A stretch of DNA of 64,000 bases from positions 434,001 through 498,000 of the forward strand of contig NW_024881588.1 in assembly GCF_019059575.1 (NCBI RefSeq), given 5' to 3'. Shown here in pieces: positions 35,201 to 47,200 of the stretch. The position numbers and the translations under genes are program-made. The notes beneath the pieces are model-generated. The model was not told the origin of the DNA. It saw only the letters and a list, made by a program, of their open reading frames with translations, and searched no databases. How positions within the stretch are numbered: the first letter of the stretch is position 1; every line of letters starts with the position of its first letter. The stretch comes from Amphibalanus amphitrite (taxonomy: Eukaryota; Arthropoda; Thecostraca; Balanomorpha; Balanidae).

Positions 35201-38200
35201 CTGGCAGGCACGCCTGCTGCCGTATGCGTACACAGTCCAGTACGTGCCTGGCCGGAACCTAACTCCTGCAGCAGACGCCCTCTCCAGGATGCCAGTTCCT
35301 GCCGAAGAAGCGGACCTGCATGAAGACAGCTCCGCTGAAGAAGAGGTGATCGCTCTTCTGACAGATGAAGAGAGCGTGCTGACCGAACAAGACGTCCGCA
35401 CCGCGTCAGCTGCTGATCCTGAGCTGCAGCAGCTGCGTCATCAGATCAAGCGCGGCTGGCCGAGCAGCGCCAAGGCCTGCCCGGTTGAAGTCCAGCCGTA
35501 CTTCAAGATGAGACACGAGTTGTGGGTGCGCAACGACGACGTCATCCTGAGAGGAGCCCAACAAGTTGTTGTGCCCGTTCAGCTCCGCCGCAGATACCTG
35601 GAGCTGGCGCACAGCGCGCACGATGGAATCGTCCGCATGAAACAGGCGCTGCGGAATCTGGCGTGGTGGCCCGGCATCAACCGTGAGGTGGAGGAGCTGT
35701 GCCGAAGTTGCGAGCGCTGCCAGCACAGCGACGCAGTCCTCTCCCAGCGCGCACGCCCTGCGCCCATGCAGCCAGTCGACCTGCCGGACCGCGCCTGGTC
35801 GAAACTGGGAATGGATATCGTTGGTCCAATCAACGGAGCACCAGCGACTGCCCGTTACGCCATCACTCTGATTGACTACAGAAGCAAATGGGCGGAAGTC
35901 TGCCTGACGTCATCGACTGAGACTGAAGACGTCATCAAGTTCTTGTCAACTGTGTGGGCCAAAGAGGGCTATCCCGACGAGATCGTGACGGACAATGGAC
36001 CCCAGTTCACGAGCAGGGAGTTCACTGCGTATCTGGCCGCCCGAGGGGTGAAGCACACCAAATCGTCCGTCTACTGGCCTAGAGGCAACTCCGCCGTAGA
36101 GCGCTTCAACAAAACGTTCAAGTCGTGGATCACAGACTGTCCACCAGCAGCGTTCATTGACGAGGTACGCAAGAGCCTGGCGGTGTATCGAGCCACCCCA
36201 CACACGACAACTGGGAAGTCACCGTCAGAGCTCCTGCATGGACGACAGATGAGGCTGAACCTGCCTGTCATTCAGCCGTCAACACCAGGAGCCGACAGTG
36301 TGGCGTCTCGAGTTCGACGCCGACAGCAGTCCAACAAGAGGTCCTACGACCGCCGCCGTGGCGTGACGACGCCGCGCATCACTGAGGGCGACTACGTCTG
36401 CGTGAGACGTCAGGGACACCGCTCGAAGACGTCCTGTCGGTTCACGTCTCCGGTGCGAGTCACTGGGCGCGTCGGTCCCGCAACGTACCGTCTGGCTGAC
36501 GGCCGGACCTGGAACACCGCCCATCTGGCCCGTCTCCCATACGCGCCGGCGTCTCCCTCAGCATCTCCCCCCGCTGGGCCCGGCGAGACCACGTCGACCG
36601 CCACGACTTCCGAGGCCGACGCCGCTGGCCCGCTGACCTCGCTCGCCGCTGCTTCTCGCCCGTCGACCGAGACAGCTTGCGAGCCGTCGCCGGACGCCGC
36701 CGATGTGAGCGCGCAGCGTCCCAGGCGAAGCGACCGTGCCTGTAGACGACCGGACTACTACGTGTCGCAGTGATGCTGTTCCTTTTTTTGCGAGAGGGGG
36801 GAATGTGTAGTGTATCGAGTACCTAGTGCATCGGGTGTCCGTGGCTCGGCATCGGGCCCCCGGTAATACGAGTGTGAGGCGGCCGCACCCTGCTCGGCTC
36901 CAGTCAGAGCCAGCAGTCGAGAGGCTCCGCCCGGCCGCACAGCACGGCAGTGCCTTAGTGTTTTGCACCGCGAGTTTGTGAGAATACATCGGAATCCAGA
37001 GACGGCGGTGGACACTACAACCAGGTTGTCAATGCTTCCGGTACCTACCACTTGACTAGTTACCGCTTAGTTAGCTTACAGGCTGAGAACTATCCAGATC
37101 GTTATGATCCGGTTTTGTAATGATACCCTAGGTGTACCTTTGTTTTGAAGTGCTGAATTAACTATCAAGGTTGTTTGACGTTTGTTTTCGCCTCAATCCG
37201 AAACGAGGAAGACCCTCATCAAATTATTAGGTGAAAGCCAGCCTCAGGATGATCAAAATACTAGGGGTAGTTTTGTCATAGTAATCTGTGAAGGGTGAGG
37301 AACAAGCCGTAGCAATGCACTCGTCACTAAACCAGCCTGAGATTATTCGCCTGGTAGCTGCTGCGTTTCCCTACTTGCTGTATCATGTTTGCAACTTTCC
37401 ATTTCCAGACACTTTTTACGGCAAATAAACTGTTGGGTTATTTGGAAGGTGAATGACAATTTTATTTCTATAAGTCAATACATTTGTATTTCCGATTGCC
37501 CTAAAACTTTTTTTTTTAAATCGTTTGCGGTAGGTTTTTATTGTTCGCAATAAAGTTGCGCATCTGTGAATCCTTCCCGGCTTCCCGGCGCCAGTTGCGC
37601 TGTGCCGTGCCGCGCTCGGTCGGGGGTGCGAGTGTCTGTGAAGTGCGAGTGTTTATCACTGGGCAAACCTGTATCGTTTCCATTTGTGCAGTGTCTAGTT
37701 ATGAAGAATTGCTTGCCGATATATGACCTGCAGTGATCGACGTTCTGATTCAATAACTTGCCATAAGCCATTATTCTCAACCAAATCGCGCAGAAACGTT
37801 TGCAAAGTTGTCGAGGGGGGAGGGGGAACAAGAGCGATTTTAAATGAATTGCTCTCCATGCAGTGCAATAGGACTTAGGTTTAATTTTTCGAAAGTTGTG
37901 GAGCCGCCCCCGGTGTCCGGCCTGGCCAACTCTCTCAAGAACCGACAGCTAACCCGCGCCCCGTAGGGGGGGGCCGAAACGGCCCCCCCTGTCCTTTTCG
38001 GTCGATATCTCCTAAACGGCTGGAGATATCGCCACCAAACTTTCAGGACCTCTCCGGCCATCAATTTTACACATTGTGACCAAAAATTTTTCCAGAGGCT
38101 GTGATAGGTTGGCCACAAATGACGTCAGAATGACGTCATGTTCTGTCATTTTCGACCGAAAAAAGACCTTCGCGAGAAGACCTGTCAGGCCTACAGCTTT

Positions 38201-41200
38201 GAAGATACAGAAAAATGATCAAGACATAAAAGGTGTAGAATTGACAGGGCTACAAAACTGCTATCTCGGATTTTTGAAATTTTTGAGTTTTGATCCCCAA
38301 AAATCAAAAAAGCATTTTTTTGGATATATTAGCCAAAAAATCCAAAAAGTTTTTTGAGTTTCGAAAAAACCGGAATATATGTGATAGTACCTACCGTCTT
38401 CTATCTACATACCAAATTTCAGATCGATACCTCGTTTTTTGGCCAAGTTATAGCGAAAAAACTGTTCAAAAATGATGACGTCAAATTTTCAAACTCAATT
38501 TTTGGCAATTCTAGAACTCGTAGAGTAAAACAAAGACCACCATTAGACTCCCCGTGACGAGCTGCATCGAATGGATACCCATTTTATGCAAAAATATCAA
38601 CTTTGAAATTTGACCTAATTTGACCTGACCTTGACCTGACCTTCACCAAAACGTGACCTAGGCTGGCCCCAAAGGCTGCCTAAACCCACATAATCGCATT
38701 TGTCATGTAAAATGGACCATAAAACATGTATCACACGACACATTCATATTGTGACCCCCGGTGACCTGACCTCGCTGTGACCTGACCTGGTATCAGTGAC
38801 CTCAGATAGCAAAGTATGTGTTTGACGAACAATATGCCATCGATGGTTTTCAATAAATTACCAATTTACTCGATTTCACAGCACATTTCTTGAATTGCCT
38901 GTGAACGGTGAAAATCTGACCTTTGACCTGACCTGTGACGTCATCGGTTTGACCTAGGTCAATGAAATTTGGTCACAAGGTAGTTCCCGGGTAGGGCTAT
39001 CAAACGCCGTTTGAATTTTGAAAATCGGCCGGTAACTTTCCGAGATCTTAGGGGGGGGCCGAAACGGCCCCCCCCCCCCCCCCTACGGGTGGTAGGGTCC
39101 GCCGGTAGCCCTACGGGGCGCGGGCTAACGGAACACTGAAGTTTCACTACGACGATTTCCGCCAAAGTTATGAAGAAAAGGCAAGTGCAAGAAGTACAAA
39201 ACTTTTCTTGGTAATCAAAACTTAGGTTTGGCAAATTCCAAACCCTAAGTCACTACAACTGTGGATATAAATAGGCTGGTTATTGACGGCCAAGCTCTGG
39301 CCAATCTGAGGTTCAGACCTATCATCAAGTTCATGAGGCAGCTGCGGTTGGGCGGCTCACGGGCTCCACTGCATAGGCTCAGACAGGTACTCTACAAAAT
39401 GTCTTCTGTGTTCTTAGGTTCAGATCTATCGATAGGTATGTGCATGCTTCTGATTCGATTGATAACTGTAAACGGGCGCTGGAAGTGAAAGGTTCGCTTG
39501 ATATACGAAAGGTGTATTGCAAGAAAGCACAATGCACATTATTTCAGAAATACACTTTCATTTTATCTTGAGCGTTTTTGGAATGGGCCGGATGAATTCG
39601 TCATCAAACTGGTAAGGGATTTCGTTTGAAGACCACCGATATTTAATAATATGATGGTCTTCAAACGAATTCGCTGGCTAATTCGATGACTGGATTGGGC
39701 GGCGTAGGATCTGCTGGTCATCTGACTATGGGTTGATTAGGGCCTAGTTGGGCCCCTAGTTTTGACCTAGTTTGAGCTTCATTCGTTAAGTAGGAACAAG
39801 ACGATGCTTCTTTTGAACATCGTCACTAAACAAGCCGCCCTCGTTTTGACATTGTTTTTCGTTTTTATTGTTACTAGGTACTTTGTTATCATACACAGCA
39901 TTAACGAGGACCTGCTTCCAAAACAAGGCAGAAACGCTCCAGCTATTTTTGGGACGTGGTAAAAACTAACCGACACCTGGTAACTGTCATCTGACGAACA
40001 CAGAACAAGCCAGGGGCTCGCAGCGTGTGTCAAAAGTAGGATGTAAAACTAGTCTGTACCCCCGACATTTAGCGTTGAGAATCATTTGACGAGGGGCTAG
40101 TCAATATTTTTTACAGTGTATTGATTGTTGCTTGTTCACCCGACGCATGTCCATCCCGACGAACGACAAACGCATCGTGCTTAGGTGTGTAACTGTGTGA
40201 GTATTCAGACAGACGTCGGTACTCGTATTATTGATGTGCCTGCTCGGATGTCTAATTACTTAACTGACTGTTGACCTGCATATGTAACCGTATTAACGTT
40301 CAAACTTTTACCCTTGGGATAGGACGAGGACCTGTTAGACACAGCTGCGTTGTCCGACTTACCTAACTGTGGGAAGGCATGTGGACTAGGTATAATTGAC
40401 ATGTGACTGTTTAAAGTGACCATCCAACCTTAACATTATAGTTTTGAGTTGAGATAGCTAAAATGGGGTCCCTGGCTTGCACTTACTGGTTTGAACACTC
40501 ACAAGATCGAGAAATGCCTCAAATCGAAAATATCTAATTGCAAAGTTGTAGCACTTGGATTCAGAGGGGATAATGCATTAGAATGCCCCCTCTGAATGTG
40601 TGACGTCAGCGCAGATCTAACGATTTTAAATCTTTTAAACTAAAACGTTTGGTAGCACACGGCGGTATATGCTGCTTTGCGCGCAACAAGTACGGGGACC
40701 CGCAGTTGCTACTGTACAGCGACCCTGAGTAAATTGTCCCAGCACACTCACAGGGAACAAAAATAAGCTGTCAGAGGGCACGCACATAAAACCTCAGCTG
40801 CTCTTGTACAGGGACCGGCAGTCGATATCAATGTTATCGGTTGTTACTGGACAGGACAGACGGCTAGAGTTGGGGTTCGTGTACAGTAGCAACTGCGGGT
40901 CCCCGTACCGCACTTTCAAATAAAGTCGCTAGGAACATCGGAGATCCCAAAAAGTAAACAAAAGTAAAAAACTAATATCTTGAAAACCTGTGAATATTTT
41001 TCGATGAAATTTGGTAGATATTCGTTTTCGCTCTTTCTGAACCGAGCGACATCACTTTCATACCAACATTAACTTTTTTGAAGGTGGGATGGCCCCTTTA
41101 ACCATTCAGAAACATAACGTACCAACTGAATATCCCTTCAGACATGCATTCAGACCCATTGAGACACCCATTTAGACCAACAACTGTATGTCTGTTCGCT

Positions 41201-44200
41201 GTTCAGACAAACATACTCCCCCTCCCCGATACTGATCGCTCTGACTGAGCGTGACTGTGACCTTGTGATGACCTGTGACCTCTGGCCGCCAGCGGTGGCT
41301 GTGGTGCTGGTCACCCGCCGGCTCGGACCCGTGGCGCCCGGGTTCTTCTGCCACGACCCTAGCATCACCTACCCGTACAAGGGCGACTCGGTGTCAGTGA
41401 CTGTACTGCTGGCACTCACACTCCTCCTGCCGCCTGTGCTGGTAAGTGGTAAGCATAACGCAAAAATATTCATTTCACACTCCCTCTGCGTTCAGTATCT
41501 GGGACGCAAGACAGAAATATAAATTATTATAATATGTTTTTATGCGTGAACTTTTATAAATAAACACCGATTTTATTAGAGTAAAAGACACATCCTAAGC
41601 TATATGCCGTGCACACACATAAGCCAGCATGCCGTTAAGTTACCCATTACGCAAGTTTTTGTTGCCTCGAAGCTTTTTATGTAAATAAAACAAAAAGAAA
41701 CTTCATACTGCTGGTTGGCCGTGCAGCGGCACCAATAGCCGCTAGGGAATAAGGCGCATAGAAGAACGGCCATCAGTTACTTTATTTAACGTCTTTTAGT
41801 TCCTTCAGTTTGCAGTTATGATCATAACCAACATTTGCCTCCGTCTGTGACATGCAAGTGATTTCGTGCCAAATATTTGCAAACATGGACTGTTACATTT
41901 TCAGCGATCGTGTTATTGCTCGCTTCTCAAGTTTAAAACGTTAAACGCTGTTTCAATGCTTGGCTCGGTATGTAATTGGATCATATACTTCCCCGTTGAG
42001 TACCTACGTCCTACATATATGTATAATGTATGTGTGTATTTATTACCCGCTGGGGAACATTGAACCATAGACCTCTGAGTTGACCATATACGCTTTCCGT
42101 GTTATGTGTGCAGATATTTCCGATCGAGCTGCTGCAGCAGCGGCGCGGCATCACGTGGAGCTTCACCCGGCCACTGCGGACAGCCGTGGTGCTCGGCGCG
42201 CGCCACTGCACCTGCCAGTCGTTCCTGTTCGCCCTCACCGAGGTCATCAAGAGCCTGGTGTCGCGGCCCAGACCCTCGTTCCTCGCGCTCTGCCAGCCCA
42301 CCAACTACAGCCAGACGCTGTGCGACAATAGGTGAATAGTTAAAGTTTCACGCTGAGAGTTGGGAATGAGTGCTGAGCTGATAGACAGGCACAAAGCTGA
42401 AAGTAAGTGTGTTAGGCTCAAAGGGGCCTAACACACTTACTTTCTCTCAACACCGCTCAGCAATACCGTTTTGCTGGATCCAGTGGTCAATGTGCGTAAA
42501 GAAGCTTAGCTAGTTAAGCGTTCACATGTAGTGGCACGTGATTGAACCGTTCATCGCTATCGTTTACTGTTTTGTTTCATGGCAATGAGTTCTTCACATA
42601 CTCGTACTCGTATACATGCATCTCCGATCTCATTACATCTAATCCTATTTCATTTTACGAAGCTGCTCTTAAAATCAGAATGTACTTTAAACCCTGTTTA
42701 ATAAAGCACGTTTATAAACCGAATGAAAACGTTATCAATTTCTCTTCGGCTTTCTGCCGTTTCCAGACGTCCATGACATCATTCGCTCTTTTTTTCTCCT
42801 GAGGTAATGCGGTCACGACACGTAGCCGATATCTTGGTATTGATTTTACTGAGTCATCAATGCCGCCTACGCCGGCTGTTGCACACTTCCGCTCTATGCA
42901 GGAATGAGGAAGCTGAAGAAGCGTTCCCCAGTCCCCAACCACGGGACTTCTGGGTACCGATTAGCCGGATAAGAAAGTCACAACAGTTATGGGAAAGTAT
43001 CATCTAAGGCAGTAAATCTGAAGTTTTTTTGTCAAAATTTTTCGTTTCCGACAATATTTTTACAAGGATAAATGACTCATAACGCTGAAACGTCAAATAA
43101 GTTGGTAAAAATTGTGGAATTTGAACTACAATGGAACTTTATCAAATTTAATAAGACCTTTAGGTATAGTAATTGGTTTCTCTTGGTAAACGCTCCTGAA
43201 ATTAGGACGGACACCTGATAAATCAGCTACTTTCTCAACAAATTTATCCGAGCACAATGAGTCCGTACAAAAAGGTACAATACCGTTTGATGACTGCCTG
43301 TGCCACCTGTCTCTCCTCAGCACGTGCCACCCAGGGGGGTGACACCGTAATGCTGTGGCATAGGCCGATGTTGTAGCCAGCTGATGAGCAGGAATGACGT
43401 CATCGGCCCATGATAGCCCTGACCAATGTGATCCAACCCATTGCGACTTAAGGTGACCTCTGTGACTTGGCCTGACCCATCGTGACCCTGGGTGACCTCT
43501 GTGACCTGACCTGACCCAGGGTGTCCTGAGGTGACCTAAAGTGACCTTTGTGACCTGAAATGACCCAGCGTGACCTAATTTGACCTTTTTATCTGGAATT
43601 CACCCATTTGGACCCCTTCGTTCAGCTTTTCGCGTAAGTACAAGACTTCTGAACTGGTTATTATCGCGTAAATGCCTTATTCGTGATAGCGCCGTGTAGC
43701 AAGCGGTTCACCTAGTGTGAACGCGGTCACGGCTTTCAGCAAGCTGGCACGCGGAGCCCGGAGGTCTTAGCTCCGCGTTGCCGGAGCTGAGCGCCAGCTG
43801 GACGACACGCGGCAGGAATGTATACGGTCACTGGCTGGTCTTCATGTCAGCGAATGCCGAATGGCATGGCCAGCTCAAGCACAGGCCGCTGACTCCAGGC
43901 GGCCAGCTGCGCCTGCAAGCTGTCTGCCATCAAGCCGGTGGCATCGGCGTGGCCAGCGTGCCGAGCAGCTGCACCGCGCGACACCGCAGCCGGCAGCGGC
44001 CCCATCTCCGACTAGCACCGGCCTCGCCGAGCGCCGCCCCGGCGTCAGCTACTACTGGTTCAGGTCGGGCACCATGGCCGCAGTGGCTCGGCGCAGTCGG
44101 CCCAGAGCGCGGCCAGCTCGGCCAGCACCGGCAGCGACAAGTCCAGAGCGTCCGTGGCACGGCTGACCAGCGGCAGGTGGATGCAAGTCCCCGCCGAAAT

Positions 44201-47200
44201 TTGGTTGCATCGAAATTCGCCACGACATTCAGTTCCTAGGGCCATAGCCCATAGCGTTTCCATGCTAAATGCTCTGACTTTGTGAAGCGATATTTCCAAA
44301 GCTTTTACTTTTTTTGTATATGGGCTGCACCTTACCCCATCAGCCCCGCGTTGAGGCAGAACCCACCGGCCAGGCTCCATCTGCCTCTCCCGCACTAACA
44401 GAATCACTATCAGCCTAACATAATCAGAATCGCCGATCAGTTCCGGCCGGTACAGCCTGTTGGTCTCTGAGCCGATGGCACCGGAGCCGCAGCGGTTAGC
44501 CAAAGCTTAGCAGGTGCTCCAGAAGCCCCGTCAAACGACTGAGGAGGCACCTAGCAGCAGCACAGTGCCGTCGACCGTTCCCGAGCCGATAACCAAAACT
44601 ACAGGGTGATTTTTTAATTTTTTTAACTGTTAAAAAGTAAATGTCAATGGTGGTCCCTAAATCGAAAAATCGCGTGCAAAAAAGCAATGCACGTGAAAGA
44701 TAAATCTGGGACATTTTGTATGGTGTCATGATTTGTCCCTTTTAACCGAAGGCCTCGTCCCAAATGGAGCCTGAAAATGCCCCAACAATTGGGCACGCAT
44801 GGTCCACCGCCGTTCAGTAAGGAACGGCACAAAACGATGATTTTGAAGCATTGAGGCAGTTCGAAGCATGCGATCATCGAGGAGACACCCCAGAAATACG
44901 TTAAATAATGCACGAACAAGCTTGTAGTCATAAATAACCTTCAACCGGTTCATCTGGCGTATGTGCAGCCTCTGAAGAATCAGTCTTCAGGGAGAAAGAA
45001 AAACAACGAATCAGACACCACCAGGGCCGCCAGTATCGAAATCCCCGACCTGCCTTTAATAAACTTCTAGTTTTTGGACCCAGCTATGGCAGATATACCA
45101 AGAAAACATTGGAAATATCTGGCAGAGCTGAAAATGGGTGATAGGAGCCTTTTCAGTCCGCCGAATGAGTATGTGAGTCCATGGTGCTGTTCAACACGTG
45201 CTCAGGCGGGCTGAGTCGTGTTGGTGAGAGAGGGGGCAACTTCAAGCGCAAGTAAAATACACGATGGACGTTCCTTCACATCGTGTGTGCATGAAATCAA
45301 AATGTCCAAGCATGCTTGTCATCCTGGTATATAATTTTGCAATATATATTTGTATTTTAATGCCACTAGACCTCATTACTTTTTAACAAGTAAAAAAAAT
45401 CACCCTGTACAATGAGTTCCACACAGTCACTATGTCCGCCGTCGATGAACAGTTGCCCCCTCCCCCTCCCCAACTCCAAGCTGGATCCGCGCTTGAACTC
45501 AGTAGTTGACAGTATTTTGTTGACAGTATTTTTGGTTCTAACTTCTATGTTGTCTAGCCACGAATGTGCATTGTGCATAGCTTGGCATTTATATCAACCT
45601 ATGACATGCTAATGATTGTGTACAAAACAGCTGGTTTTGTGTTTTGGTCACCTAGTTTCTGTCTACCCGTTTGCTACGGGCGGGCCCACGGCTTAGGTAC
45701 AGCAGTCGGTACCGTCGGCACCGACTGCAAAATAGAGAAAGTTGGCTGGAATTTTTTGCTGTTGAAAGGTTGCAAGGATATTGAGTCAAACGGTTAAGAG
45801 GCCGCTGAACGTTTATTTTATTCCAGTTGGATAAAATCGATCACGAAACAATTGGCGCAAACCCCATTCAGTTTCGCTGCCGTGGGTGGGCGGAGTCGGC
45901 GGAGTATGGGCCGATGACGTCATCCTCCCGCTGGCCGTGATTCGCCCCGATTGGCCGATGTCCATACCTGGTTAGAGGGCCTTGGTGCCACCCATAGCAC
46001 TTACGCATCGATACCGGTCATACAGCTCAGACTGACCGGTGACCGCTCTATTTTGCAGCCACTTCATCTCACAGTTCGAGTGCGGTTCTCTGAAGCCCTC
46101 GACGAGCCACTTTGAGGAGCTGCTGATTGTCGACTCGATGCTGTCGTTTCCGTCGGGCCATGCAGCCACGTCCTGCTGCACAGCTACCTTTATGGCGGTC
46201 AGTGGAGAGCCAAGGCTGTCGGGGATATTTGGGCGCGTGATGTATGCCTGAGGTGTTTGACAACTGACTGTTCACGGTGCAACTTAGGTATTGTCGTTAC
46301 TTCTTTTTCTCGATGGTACGCTTCTAATTCTTAGGAGAGAAATTGTAATTCTCTCATGTTTGTTACCCCGGGAGCAGTACCTGATCTTTGTTTGTTTGTT
46401 TGTTTGTTTGTTTGTTTGTTTGTTGTTTTTTGTCGTCAGCTGTCCATAACGTTTGTTTATCTGTCGTCAGCTGTACCTGATGGCGCGCAGCGGCGGCGGC
46501 CGACAGCGCTCGGTGCTGCGCTCCTTCCTCACCTTCTTATGCGTGCTCTACGGCAGCATCATCACCTTCAGCCGGGTGGCCGACTACCGACACCACCTGA
46601 CGGACGCGCTGGCAGGAGCGGCGCTCGGTACAGCCGCCGCACTCATGCTGGTGAGACGGCTGTCTGGCTGTTTGGCTAGTTGTTCTTAAAAGAATTTCAG
46701 GGGTTGTCGACAATGATTACGAGCGAGCGAGCGCAGCGAGCGAAGCGAAGTCTTTTCAATATAACGGAAAAATCTCAGTATGAGCGGCCCGGCCCGGCCC
46801 GGCCCGGCCTGTAACGCTTTTGAGAGGCTTATATCTCAGCAACCGCTGGACCGATTGGCCTGCAGTCTTTTTTGCTGGGTAGCCCCATCCCTTCTACCCC
46901 GTAATTGACTACTTTTGATACATCTCAGTGACCGCCGTGGCACGTGCCACGTGAAAAGTCAAGGGTGTTCAAGCAGTTTTGCAAAAGTAATGATTTTGAG
47001 AGGCCCATATCTCAGCAGCGGCTTGAGCGATGGTCTTGCGGTCATTTTTATAGGGTAGCTGCATCCCTTCTACCAAAGGTCGGATACTCTTCATCTATGT
47101 GAGTGACCCCCACTGCACGTGCAAAATACAACAATAAGAGGTGCCAAATTTGTTCCCATTTCAGTAACTCGGTAATTACTGGGGCGATTTCGCTGAAACT

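Larger units (their letters stand above)
32413..37019 (+). mobile_element. Complete Ty3/gypsy LTR retrotransposon
   Basis: Two LTRs of 214 bp (32413-32626 and 36806-37019) that I find identical base for base. Each begins TGTAGTG and ends CACTACA. The element is flanked by a 5-bp target duplication ACCAG (32408-32412 and 37020-37024). A primer-binding-type sequence follows the left LTR and a purine tract precedes the right one. The single gag-pol frame is uninterrupted. Domain order protease, reverse transcriptase, RNase H, integrase places it in Ty3/gypsy (Metaviridae). No envelope frame. Identical LTRs mean a very recent insertion. Confidence 0.96.

Noticed and set aside
32664-36773. A domesticated gag-pol host gene
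   Set aside because: LTRs, target duplication, primer site and polypurine tract are all intact, so it is simply a complete retrotransposon.
43778-44503. 153- and 147-codon frames on both strands in the PLPP intron
   Set aside because: GC-rich but frame-shifting and unrecognised; at most an old gene fragment.
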